The notes under the pieces: model-generated
What the model saw: only the letters and a program-made list of their open reading frames with translations
Databases searched by the model: none
What the model was told of the DNA's origin: nothing
Source of the DNA: an uncultured Gammaproteobacteria bacterium
GTDB lineage: Bacteria > Pseudomonadota > Gammaproteobacteria > Chromatiales > Chromatiaceae
Length of the DNA stretch: 12,451 nucleotides
Assembly: GCA_937926265.1 (NCBI GenBank)
Contig: CALAZS010000093.1
Span: forward strand, 1 to 12,451
Direction: 5' to 3'
Made by a program: the position numbers and the translations under genes
In this document: piece after piece, positions 1 to 8,361 of the stretch
Layout of the letters: the number at the start of each line of letters is the position of its first letter
Numbering within the stretch: position 1 is the first letter of the stretch

Positions 1-1292
<1,292 letters not shown>

Positions 1293-1296
<4 letters not shown>

Positions 1297-4163
1297 GTGA
1301 CTGGTGGGAAGAAGCGCCGAAAGCCGATAAACCTGATGATGAGTCAACATCTGAATCAGTTGATTCAGGTGACCTGGATAATTCAAGTCAGGATACCTGG
1401 TGGGATGAAGCGCCTTCCGTTGATGATGAAAAATTACAGGACAATAATTCTGAAGATAACTGGTGGTCCGAAGCACCTGCAGCTGATGTTCCAGCAGCTG
1501 ATGTTCCAGAAGCCGGTTTTCTAGCAGCTGATATCCCGGCAGAAACTGCTGCAACCGAATCCAATGATGATATTGATCCTGAAATGGCTGAAATCTTCCT
1601 TGAAGAGGCTATCGATCTGCAGGAAGTTATGGATACTGCCATGCAGGAATGGTCCAATAATTTCGAGGACCTCTCGCAGATACCGGTATTACATCGCACA
1701 CTGCACACCATCAAAGGTGGTGCGCGCATGGCGGGTGTTAACACCCTGGGTGATTTAAGCCATGCAATGGAGTCTTTTCTGGGTGATCTTGAACAGGGTC
1801 GAATAAAAGCCACTGAACCGGCTTTATTGCTGGCCCAGCAAACGGCAGACCGCATTGGTATCCAGATAGATGAGCTGAAATCCGGTAAAGCCATTTCAGC
1901 AGATAAATCCTTACTGGGACAACTTGAAAACGCGCGGGCCAATGGAGAAGTGGTGGACGTCAAATCCGCTGCACAGCCTGTTCAAACACCGGAAGCCCCC
2001 AAGCCACAAGATTCTGCACCAGAGACTTCACCAGGGAATTCAACAGGTACTGCTAAATCACCCGGGCCTGAATCTGAATCTCAATCTAAACCTGAACCTG
2101 AAGCTGTTATAACAGAAGAATCACTTGAAGACTTTGAACATGATTCGCGTCTGTTGGTTGAATCTGAATTAATGAGTAGTTCCGAGTTGCTCGGTGAGTC
2201 GCAGTTGCTTGAATCTTCAGACTTTGCCGAGTCAATGGATAGTTCATCCCAGGATAAAACTGGAGATAGCAGTGAAATTATCCACTTTGATAAGAACCCG
2301 AAGAAAACTGAAATAAAGAAAGCTGACCGTTCCAGGGAGCAGGTCAGGGTTAATGCAGAACTTCTGGACAGGTTGGTAAACAATGCCGGAGAGGTATCCA
2401 TTTACCGTTCCCGGCTTGAACAGCAGAATTCACGTATATCATTTAATCTCAATGAACTTGAACAGACGGTAGATCGTTTACAAAAACAGTTACGACAGCT
2501 TGAAATAGAAACCGAGGCGCAGATTCTGTTTCGTCATGAAAAAGAGGGTTTTGATGATCTCGACTATCAAAAGGACTTTGATCCACTTGAGCTTGATCGC
2601 TTTTCCGCCATCCAGGAGTTATCCAGGGCGCTTTCAGAAACGGTCAGTGACTTAACCTCAATCAATAGTGCAACAGGTGACCTCGCCAGGGAGTCAGAAA
2701 CTCTACTGTTGCAACAGTCACGAGTTTCAACCGAATTACAGGATGGTTTACTGCGTACGCGCATGGTACCTATTTCCCAGCAGATGAATCGTCTGCAGCG
2801 TGTTGTCAGGCAAACAGCCAGAACGCTGGGTAAAAAGGCTAACCTTGAAATCGGCGGTACCGTCGGAGAAATGGACCGCAATATTCTCGAAAGCATTACC
2901 GGTCCACTTGAGCATTTGTTAAGGAACGCAGTCTCTCATGGTGTTGAAGGCCCCGAGGACAGGAAAGCTGCCGGCAAGCCTGAAGAAGGCAGGATTGTCC
3001 TTTCGCTGGACAGGGATGGTACCGAACTTGTACTGGCTATTGCAGATGATGGCCAGGGATTGAACCTGGATAAAATCAGGAAACAGGCAACTGAAAAAGG
3101 GCTGATGGTTGAGGGTGCAGATGTAGCTGATGATGCCGTCATGCAATTTATCCTTGAGCCGGGTTTTTCCACTGCCAGTGAAGTGACCCAGATATCCGGT
3201 CGTGGTGTCGGTATGGATGTTGTTACCAGTGAAGTTAAACAGCTTGGCGGTGCACTTGAAATTGATTCCATGTATGGCAAAGGCACAACTTTTAATATTC
3301 GTCTGCCTTATACTTTGGCAATTTCCGATTCCATGCTGGTGCGTATTGGTGAAGAAACTTACGCTATTCCTCATTCATCCATTGAGGGTGTATTACGTGT
3401 AACCAGGGAAGAGGTGGATGCTGCGCAGTCTGGTGAAAACGTTGAGGTGGAATTTGCAGATAACAGTTACCAGGTACGTTACCTGGGAACGTTGCTTGAT
3501 GTAGGTCAAATAAGCGCGGTTGATCAACGTCGTACTTTCCCTGTATTGCTGGTACGTGCCGGTGAAAGTCGTATGGCCCTGCAGGTTGATCATCTGATTG
3601 GTAACCGCCAGATCGTCGTGAAATCAGTGGGTGCACAGTTGAGTACGGTACGTTGGATTACCGGTGGTACCATCCTTGGTGATGGCCAGGTAGCCTTGAT
3701 TATCGATGTTAACGCACTGGTTCGAACTGATAAGGCAAGGCTTGGTCAGCAGGCGTTAGTCACGTCAGAGGAGATTGAGGAAGAAACAGGTATTACTGTG
3801 ATGGTGGTGGACGACTCCATTACTGTACGAAAAGTAACCAGTCGATTACTTGCGCGTCATAACATGGAAGTCATCACTGCTAAAGATGGTGTTGATGCCC
3901 TTGATGTGCTGCAGGATCGCATACCTGATGTCATGTTGCTGGATGTTGAAATGCCGCGGATGGATGGGTTTGAGTTGGCACGTCATGTCAAACATACATC
4001 TTCGTTAAAACAAATACCTATTATTATGATCACTTCCCGAACCGGTGAAAAACACCGTCAAAGAGCTTTGTCGATTGGTGTAAACAGTTACCTGGGCAAG
4101 CCATACCAGGAAGAGGAACTGCTGGATAATATCTATTCATGTTTGGCGGAAGTTGAAGTATGA
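1293..4163 (+). CDS. chpA: ChpA-like hybrid sensor histidine kinase/response regulator (CheA family)
   Basis: A 956-residue CheA-type kinase. In order: a Trp/acidic N-terminus with three WWxEAP motifs (residues 4-9, 36-41, 57-62); an Hpt domain (about 95-195) with LHRTLHTIKGGARMAG and likely phospho-His138; a long acidic/Ser-rich linker (about 200-340); a CheA-type dimerisation helix pair (about 345-520); a HATPase domain (about 530-672) with N-box LLRNAVSHG (Asn545), DDGQG (585-589) and GRGVGMD (636-642); a CheW-like domain (about 675-815); and a receiver domain (about 833-952) with Asp840/Asp841, phospho-acceptor Asp884, Thr914 and Lys936. The C-terminal receiver separates it from ordinary CheA and matches ChpA/PilL of the Pil-Chp pathway, which in Pseudomonas controls type IV pilus motility and cAMP. 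It is expected at the inner face of the membrane with chemoreceptor arrays. It starts inside the previous stop (ATGA) with only weak AGGG upstream, so translation is probably coupled. Only one Hpt is in this chain; more lie in the preceding gene. Confidence 0.9.
1479..1508 (+). repeat. 15-bp tandem duplication (Ala-Ala-Asp-Val-Pro x2)
   Basis: Two exact adjacent copies of GCAGCTGATGTTCCA encode AADVP AADVP, followed by a degenerate third (AADIP). It lies in the disordered N-terminal linker of the kinase. A similar 15-bp doubling (ETPVQ twice, near 597-626) is present in the preceding gene, so linkers in this locus seem to expand by short in-frame duplications. Confidence 0.85.
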
Positions 4164-4660
4164 GAGAAATCAATCTTGAAGAAAGCAGTCCAAAGGCAAT
4201 AGAACCCGGTGAAGAAGTCCGTGCAGTTCTGCTTCCGCTTAAAGATACTCATCTATTGCTGCCGAATGTAACGGTTGCCGAAGTAATAGGCTATCGTGAA
4301 GAAGAGCCTGTTGTTAATTCACCGGAATGGTTGCGGGGGGTTGTAAACTGGAACCGCAGAAAAATCCCCGTTGTTTCGTTTGAGTACTTTATTCATTCGG
4401 AAGCTGTGGAGCCCGGTTACCGTGCCCGTATCGCTGTCTGTCATAACATACTGCATCATGCCGATATGCCATTTATAGGTATTATTTGCAGCAGTATCCC
4501 GAGACTTGCCCGTGCCAATGCTGCCAGCATCAATGAGCCAATGATAAATGAACTTTTACCGGAGATGGCCTACAGGCATGTGACCTATAATGGCGAGGAT
4601 GCCTGGCTGCCTAATTTTGAAAAACTTTGTGAAGCAACTCATAAAGCTGTTCAGGGTTGA
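4160..4660 (+). CDS. chpC: ChpC-like CheW-domain adaptor protein
   Basis: A 166-residue protein made almost entirely of one CheW-like domain (about 18-160), with VRAVLLPLKDTHLLLPNVTVAEVIGY and the later EWLRGVVNWNRRKIPVVSFEYF. CheW proteins couple chemoreceptors to the CheA-type kinase and have no catalytic residues. The N-terminal acidic tail and the LLPNVxVAEV start of the domain resemble ChpC, the second CheW of the Pil-Chp cluster, more than PilI. It follows the kinase with an ATGA overlap and is the last gene of this plus-strand operon in the window. In the Pseudomonas cluster a methylesterase gene (chpB) lies between chpA and chpC; here none does. The CheW fold is near certain; the ChpC assignment rests on order and general sequence character. 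Confidence 0.82.
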   Translation: MREINLEESSPKAIEPGEEVRAVLLPLKDTHLLLPNVTVAEVIGYREEEPVVNSPEWLRGVVNWNRRKIPVVSFEYFIHSEAVEPGYRARIAVCHNILHHADMPFIGIICSSIPRLARANAASINEPMINELLPEMAYRHVTYNGEDAWLPNFEKLCEATHKAVQG

Positions 4661-4668
4661 TTATCAGG

Positions 4669-4697
4669 TTCAGGGGGCTTTTACCTGAAGCTTCCCC
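4669..4697. terminator. Candidate hairpin between convergent chpC and rsmE
   Basis: Only 20 bases separate the two stop codons. Two alternative stems can form: TTCAGG (4669-4674) with CCTGAA (4684-4689), or GGGGGCTT (4673-4680) with AAGC-TT-CCCC (4688-4697, two-base bulge). Neither is followed by a clear T-tract on either strand and both run into the rsmE coding end, so a bidirectional termination role is plausible only from the convergent position. Confidence 0.3.
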
Positions 4698-5445
4698 AGA
4701 GTGTCTGCGCTGCTGCAATCGCGGCAACCGGTGCTGTTTCGGTTCTTAATACCAGGTTTCCAAGTTGAATTGATACAAAACCATTGTCATGCGCTATTTC
4801 AATTTCTTTTTCTGATAGACCGCCTTCAGGGCCAATCATGAGTGCCAGGTTTTTTTCACATGTTTGTGAATGAATGCGCTGTCCCTGGTGGGGGTTGAGT
4901 ACCAGCTTTAACGCATTTTCATGCTTAATGATGCTGTCATTGGTGCCTTTATTTCCCAAGGCATTGGCCCAGTCATTTAAATTTACAGGGTGGTGTAATT
5001 CAGGAACATAGCAACGCCCTGATTGTTCGCAGGCTGATTCAATAATACCCAGCCAGTGCTGGTGTTTTTTTTCAAGCCGGTCTTCTGAAATTTTTAAGGT
5101 TGAAAACTCGGTTACAAGGGGAGTTATAGCCGTTACACCAAGTTCTGTTGATTTTTGAATAGCCCAGTCAAAACGATCTCCCTTGGATAAGCTGATACCG
5201 AGGTGTATGTTTAAACTTGGTAATGGTTTCTTTTCAGACTGCCCCAGGACTGTGAGGGTGGTTTTTTTCCGCGATGCGTCCGTGATTTTGGCTTTGTAGT
5301 CATGGCCATTTCCATTAAATATTGTCAGCTCATTATCAGGGCCAAGCCTGAGAACATTGTGCAGATAATGAGAGGTCTGTCCGGTTAGCTCGATGTTGAT
5401 GCCAACTTCAATTTCTTTATTAATGTAAACACGGGTGGACCGCAT
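4681..5445 (-). CDS. rsmE: 16S rRNA (uracil-1498-N3)-methyltransferase RsmE
   Basis: A 254-residue protein matching RsmE along its whole length (about 243 in E. coli). RsmE uses SAM to methylate N3 of U1498 in helix 44 of 16S rRNA within the 30S subunit. Visible landmarks are an N-terminal PUA-like part (about 1-75) with HYLHNVLRL, KGDRFDWAIQKSTELGV, ESACEQSGR, and the SPOUT knot signatures LMIGPEGGLSEKEIE and LGNLVLRTETAPVAAIAAAQ near the C-terminus. The start is 4 bases after the metF stop and has no good ribosome binding site, which suggests coupling to metF. Placement at the end of a SAM-cycle cluster puts a methyltransferase in the same transcript as enzymes that make and recycle its cofactor. 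A residue run around 165-180 (NKGTNDSIIKHEN) looks like a lineage-specific insertion. Confidence 0.95.
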   Translation of the reverse strand: MRSTRVYINKEIEVGINIELTGQTSHYLHNVLRLGPDNELTIFNGNGHDYKAKITDASRKKTTLTVLGQSEKKPLPSLNIHLGISLSKGDRFDWAIQKSTELGVTAITPLVTEFSTLKISEDRLEKKHQHWLGIIESACEQSGRCYVPELHHPVNLNDWANALGNKGTNDSIIKHENALKLVLNPHQGQRIHSQTCEKNLALMIGPEGGLSEKEIEIAHDNGFVSIQLGNLVLRTETAPVAAIAAAQTLWGSFR

Positions 5446-5449
5446 ATCA

Positions 5450-6292
5450 TCAACTAATGCTTAAGCCGTTCCAGACTGCAAGGGTTGGGTCAGATTTGTT
5501 CATCGTATAAAAATGTAACCCCGGAACATCATTATCGATAAGCCGTTGGCACATTTGGGTAACAACTTCCTGTCCAAATGCCTGGATTGAATCAAGATCA
5601 TCTCCGTAACCTTCAAGGCGTTTTTTTATCCATCTGGGGATTTCTGCACCACAGGCTTCTGAAAAACGGGCAAGTTGCACATAGTTGGTGATTGGCATTA
5701 TGCCGGGAACGACCGGGATATTTATACCGGCTTTGTCACAACTGTCTACAAAAGCAAAATAGGCATCAGCATTATAGAAATACTGGGTGATGGCAGAGTT
5801 TGCACCTGCATCGGCTTTTTTCTTTAAGTAATCAATATCTGATTTGGCGCTGACTGCCTGTGGATGGGTTTCAGGATATGCGGCCACTTCAATGAAGAAC
5901 TCGTCTCCATAATCGGATCGCATCAGTTCAACCAGTTCATTGGCGTGATTAAGGTCACCCAGGCCACCAAGACCTGCGCCCGACGGTAAGTCGCCTCTGA
6001 GTGCAACAATGCGTTTGATTCCCTGGCCACGGTAACGATTTAAGATATCCAGAATCTCATCACGGCTCGATCCGATACAGGAAAGATGTGGAGCTGTTTC
6101 AATATTGTTTTCCCGAAGCCAGTCAACTGTTTTAAAGGTATTGGTCTGGGTTGAACCGCCTGCACCGTAGGTAACCGAGAAAAACTCCGGGTTAAGTTTG
6201 TTGAGCGTATTAACCGTGTTTTTAAGGTTCTCGAAACCTTTATCTGTTTTTGGTGGGAATAGTTCAAAGCTGAATGTTTTGTTTTCTGACAT
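5450..6292 (-). CDS. metF: 5,10-methylenetetrahydrofolate reductase MetF
   Basis: Reduces 5,10-methylene-THF to 5-methyl-THF using FAD and NADH, giving the methyl donor for methionine synthase. With the start at 6292 the product is 280 residues; E. coli MetF is about 296. Family landmarks are FSFELFPPKT with the catalytic-type Glu10, FFSVTYGAGGST, APHLSCIG, IVALRGDLP with Asp101, VAAYPETHPQA, DAGANSAITQYFYN and LHFYTMN near the end. An upstream in-frame ATG (6331) would add 13 residues (MMLCCSQNHEELI) that lie in a palindromic repeat and do not resemble MetF; the inner ATG is preceded by AAGAA and fits family N-termini better. It is separated from ahcY by 290 bases holding two palindromes, so it may be read from ahcY or from an unseen promoter in the spacer. 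A TATACAAT string (minus strand, 6446-6453) is a possible -10 but lacks a good -35. Confidence 0.94.
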   Translation of the reverse strand: MSENKTFSFELFPPKTDKGFENLKNTVNTLNKLNPEFFSVTYGAGGSTQTNTFKTVDWLRENNIETAPHLSCIGSSRDEILDILNRYRGQGIKRIVALRGDLPSGAGLGGLGDLNHANELVELMRSDYGDEFFIEVAAYPETHPQAVSAKSDIDYLKKKADAGANSAITQYFYNADAYFAFVDSCDKAGINIPVVPGIMPITNYVQLARFSEACGAEIPRWIKKRLEGYGDDLDSIQAFGQEVVTQMCQRLIDNDVPGLHFYTMNKSDPTLAVWNGLSIS

Positions 6293-6312
6293 GATTAATT
6301 CTTCATGGTTTT

Positions 6313-6433
6313 GACTGCAGCATAGCATCATTTGCTGAAGACGCCGCCTGATTAAAATCAGTTACATCCCTGTAGGCTTGGACGCAGCATCCATGCTGCG
6401 TACACTTCAGAAAATGAAACTACACTGACTGTC
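6313..6433 (-). repeat. Palindromic intergenic element, copy A
   Basis: The inner arms TCATTTGCTGAAG (6328-6340) and CTTCAGAAAATGA (6405-6417) are complementary at 12 of 13 positions. Pairing continues more weakly outward to about 6313 and 6433. The enclosed core contains GACGCC, then a small hairpin TACA-TCCC-TGTA (6363-6374), AGGCTTGG, and a 9-bp hairpin ACGCAGCAT-CC-ATGCTGCGT (6382-6401). The same core order is found in copies B and C. Relative to B it carries an extra 6-bp hairpin CTGATT-AA-AATCAG (6348-6361). It lies just upstream of the metF start. The strand given is arbitrary; A and B share one orientation and C is inverted. Confidence 0.8.
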
Positions 6434-6468
6434 TTACGGTTCTGAATTGTATAAGAAACAAGGCAGTT

Positions 6469-6574
6469 GATTTTTGTGTCCAGACAAGGCGTCAATGCGC
6501 ACAGAAACGCAGCTTATGAATAATTAAGTGAGTATTCGAGCACATTGACAACGCAGTATGGGCACAAAAAGATC
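6469..6574. repeat. Long imperfect inverted repeat D, directly after ahcY
   Basis: The left arm (6469-6500) and the reverse complement of the right arm (6540-6574) align as TTTTTGTG, then CC-A-AC, GCG, TCAATG and GC, with a few mismatches and short gaps. The centre (about 39 bases) can form a GAATA/TATTC stem. The element begins 8 bases past the ahcY stop. There is no T-tract on the minus strand after the stem, so it is not a standard intrinsic terminator. Its core does not match elements A-C. It could act as a processing or stability hairpin for ahcY mRNA, or be another dispersed repeat; I cannot tell which from one copy. Confidence 0.65.
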
Positions 6575-6582
6575 TGCCGGGA

Positions 6583-7995
6583 TCAATAGCGGTAATGATC
6601 TGGTTTGTAAGGTCCCTCAACTGGCACACCAATATAGTCTGCCTGATCCTTTGACAAAACGGTCAGCTTGGCGCCAATCTTATCAAGGTGCAAGCGCGCA
6701 ACTTCTTCATCCAGTTTTTTCGGCAAAGTGTAAACGCCAACCGGGTAATCTTCCGGTTTAGTATAAAACTCGATTTGAGCCAGAACCTGGTTGGTGAAAG
6801 AGTTGGACATTACAAAAGAAGGGTGGCCGGTTGCACATCCAAGGTTAACCAGTCGACCTTCAGCCAGCATGATGATGCGTTTTCCGTCCGGGAAAATAAT
6901 ATGATCAACCTGTGGTTTGATGTTTTCCCATTCGTATTTCTGAACACTGGCAATATCGATTTCATTATCGAAGTGACCAATATTACAGACAATTGCCTGG
7001 TCCTTCATTTTGATCATATGATCGTGTGTGATGATGTCTTTGTTACCGGTCGTGGTAACGTAAATATCGGCAACATCCAGTACTTCTTCCAGGCGAACTA
7101 CACGGTAACCTTCCATTGCAGCCTGCAATGCGCAAATAGGGTCAATTTCAGTAATCCAGACAGTTGCGCCAAGACCGCGCAAAGACTGTGCTGAACCTTT
7201 GCCGACGTCACCATAGCCGCACACAACAGCGATTTTACCTGCCACCATAACGTCGGTAGCGCGTTTGATACCATCTACCAGAGATTCACGACAGCCGTAA
7301 AGATTATCGAATTTGGATTTGGTAACAGAGTCATTCACATTCATGCCGGGGAACAGCAGTTTGTTTTCGTTCGCCATTTCATACAGACGATGCACGCCGG
7401 TAGTGGTTTCTTCGGTTACACCTTTGATTGACTCGGCCATACGATGATAGCGTTTTGGGTCTTCCTCAAGGCTACGCTTGAGTACGCCAAGAATTACCTG
7501 CCATTCTTCAGGGTCGCTATCCTGTGGGTCAGGTACAGCGCCAGCATCGCCATATTCAACACCTTTATGAACCAGTAGAGTGGCATCACCACCATCATCC
7601 AGGATCATGTTGGGTTCTTCGTTGTTTGGCCAGTTCAGAACCTGCTCGGTACACCACCAGTATTCTTCCAGGGTTTCACCTTTCCATGCATAAACCGGGA
7701 TCCCCTGGTCAGCAATGGCTGCAGCGGCGTGATCCTGGGTTGAGAAGATGTTGCATGAGCACCAGCGAACCTGGGCGCCGAGTTTAACCAGGGTTTCAAT
7801 CAGCACTGCTGTTTGAATGGTCATGTGAAGGGAGCCGGTAATTCTCGCCCCGGTCAGTGGTTTTGAGTCGCCGTATTTTTCCTGAAGCGCCATAAGCCCC
7901 GGCATTTCAGTGCGGGCAATAGCAATTTCTTTGTGTCCCCATTCGGCCAGGGACATATCGGCAACTTTATAGTCAGTAAAACCTTCAACAGGCAT
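6583..7995 (-). CDS. ahcY: S-adenosylhomocysteinase (SAH hydrolase)
   Basis: Hydrolyses S-adenosylhomocysteine to homocysteine and adenosine with bound NAD, relieving product inhibition of methyltransferases. The 470-residue length fits the long bacterial form, which has an insertion (about 110-150, around LEEYWWCTEQVLNWP) absent from the roughly 430-residue animal enzyme. Landmarks are GSLHMTIQTAVLIETL with His57, NIFSTQDHAAAAI, the NAD-binding Rossmann motif VVCGYGDVGKGSAQ, ITEIDPICALQAAMEGY, CNIGHFDNEID, HPSFVMSNSF, and the C-terminal KPDHYRY that reaches the neighbouring subunit's cofactor. The start at 7995 has AAGGAGA 5 bases upstream (8001-8007). The gene is preceded by an SAH riboswitch, so its substrate should switch it on. 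Confidence 0.98.
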   Translation of the reverse strand: MPVEGFTDYKVADMSLAEWGHKEIAIARTEMPGLMALQEKYGDSKPLTGARITGSLHMTIQTAVLIETLVKLGAQVRWCSCNIFSTQDHAAAAIADQGIPVYAWKGETLEEYWWCTEQVLNWPNNEEPNMILDDGGDATLLVHKGVEYGDAGAVPDPQDSDPEEWQVILGVLKRSLEEDPKRYHRMAESIKGVTEETTTGVHRLYEMANENKLLFPGMNVNDSVTKSKFDNLYGCRESLVDGIKRATDVMVAGKIAVVCGYGDVGKGSAQSLRGLGATVWITEIDPICALQAAMEGYRVVRLEEVLDVADIYVTTTGNKDIITHDHMIKMKDQAIVCNIGHFDNEIDIASVQKYEWENIKPQVDHIIFPDGKRIIMLAEGRLVNLGCATGHPSFVMSNSFTNQVLAQIEFYTKPEDYPVGVYTLPKKLDEEVARLHLDKIGAKLTVLSKDQADYIGVPVEGPYKPDHYRY

Positions 7996-8025
7996 ATCAG
8001 TCTCCTTAAAATTAATTAAAGTTAC

Positions 8026-8093
8026 TGAGCGCCGTTGACTAAAAGTTAACGTTCCGAGCCTGGCGGGGTGATACCCGTTGCAGCGCTCCTCGG
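8026..8093 (-). ncRNA. SAH riboswitch upstream of ahcY
   Basis: Read on the minus strand the segment starts CCGAGGAGCGCUGCAACGGG, continues CACCCCGCCAGGCUCGGAA and ends AACGGCGCUC. These are the conserved blocks of the SAH riboswitch, which binds S-adenosylhomocysteine and discriminates against SAM. P1 is CCGAG pairing with CUCGG; the 3' GGCGCUC can pair back to the 5' GAGCGC to make the pseudoknot. Between them, CGUUAAC/GUCAACG forms the optional P4 hairpin with a UUUUA loop (one mismatch). The aptamer ends about 18 bases before the Shine-Dalgarno. No terminator T-run follows, so control of translation initiation is more likely than transcription termination. The known outcome for the class is activation of ahcY when SAH rises. 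Confidence 0.93.
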
Positions 8094-8104
8094 ATAAATT
8101 GGCA

Positions 8105-8110
8105 ATTATA
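8105..8110 (-). promoter_or_regulatory. Consensus -10 box (TATAAT) for the ahcY riboswitch transcript
   Basis: A perfect TATAAT on the minus strand places a predicted transcription start near 8098, about five bases before the riboswitch. A 17-base spacer gives only CTGGAT as -35 (8128-8133), which is poor, and that position lies inside the arm of repeat B. The match of position and sequence makes a promoter here likely. An activator or the palindrome may compensate for the weak -35. Confidence 0.6.
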
Positions 8111-8214
8111 CTGGTTCACTATTACTTATCCAGAAGACGCCATGAATGCATCCATGCAGGCTTGGCTTCGGCATCCCTGCCTCAGACACTTCTGGATAAG
8201 TAACAGTAAACCAG
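8111..8214 (-). repeat. Palindromic intergenic element, copy B
   Basis: Outer arms of 26 bases (8111-8136 and 8189-8214, beginning CTGGTT and ending CCAGAAG in stem sense) are complementary at 24 of 26 positions. The core (8137-8188) runs GACGCC, then hairpin TGCAT-CC-ATGCA (8147-8158), GGCTTGG, then GGCA-TCCC-TGCC (8170-8181) and CAGACAC. It shares this order with copy A in the same orientation and with copy C inverted. It sits directly upstream of the -10 box of the ahcY leader and 18 bases from copy C. Confidence 0.85.
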
Positions 8215-8232
8215 ATTAAAAACTGTCAGCGG

Positions 8233-8348
8233 AATTATAATTTCTCAATTTCATCAAGCTGAGGCTTCAGCCAACATGGATGTTGGCTGAGAGCTTACAG
8301 GGAAGTATTTACAGCGTCCTCAGCGGATGAAAATGAGTTGTTATGATT
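8233..8348 (+). repeat. Palindromic intergenic element, copy C (inverted relative to A and B)
   Basis: Arms 8233-8264 and 8318-8348 pair over about 30 bases with a few mismatches; their best parts are CTCA-TTTCATC and GCTGAGG with their complements. The core holds a perfect 10-bp hairpin CAGCCAACAT-GG-ATGTTGGCTG (8268-8289), then AGCTTACAGGGAAGTA and GCGTCCTC. Read on the minus strand it lines up with A and B as GA-GACGC, TCCCTGTA-GCT, and CATCCATG. It begins 13 bases past the metK stop and so would form a hairpin at the 3' end of metK mRNA. Confidence 0.8.
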
Positions 8349-8361
8349 CAGGTTGGATCTG

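Noticed and set aside
6293..6331. Upstream start for metF adding MMLCCSQNHEELI
   Set aside because: The extension overlaps the arm of repeat A, does not resemble MetF N-termini, and the inner ATG at 6292 has a better context and family fit.
6313..6582. Intrinsic terminator for ahcY
   Set aside because: The hairpins are strong but none is followed by a T-run on the minus strand.
8142..8219. A 25-codon ORF (MNASMQAWLRHPCLRHF...) on the plus strand
   Set aside because: It lies within palindromic element B, has no ribosome binding site, and is what translating the repeat core gives by chance; such peptides recur wherever the repeat does.
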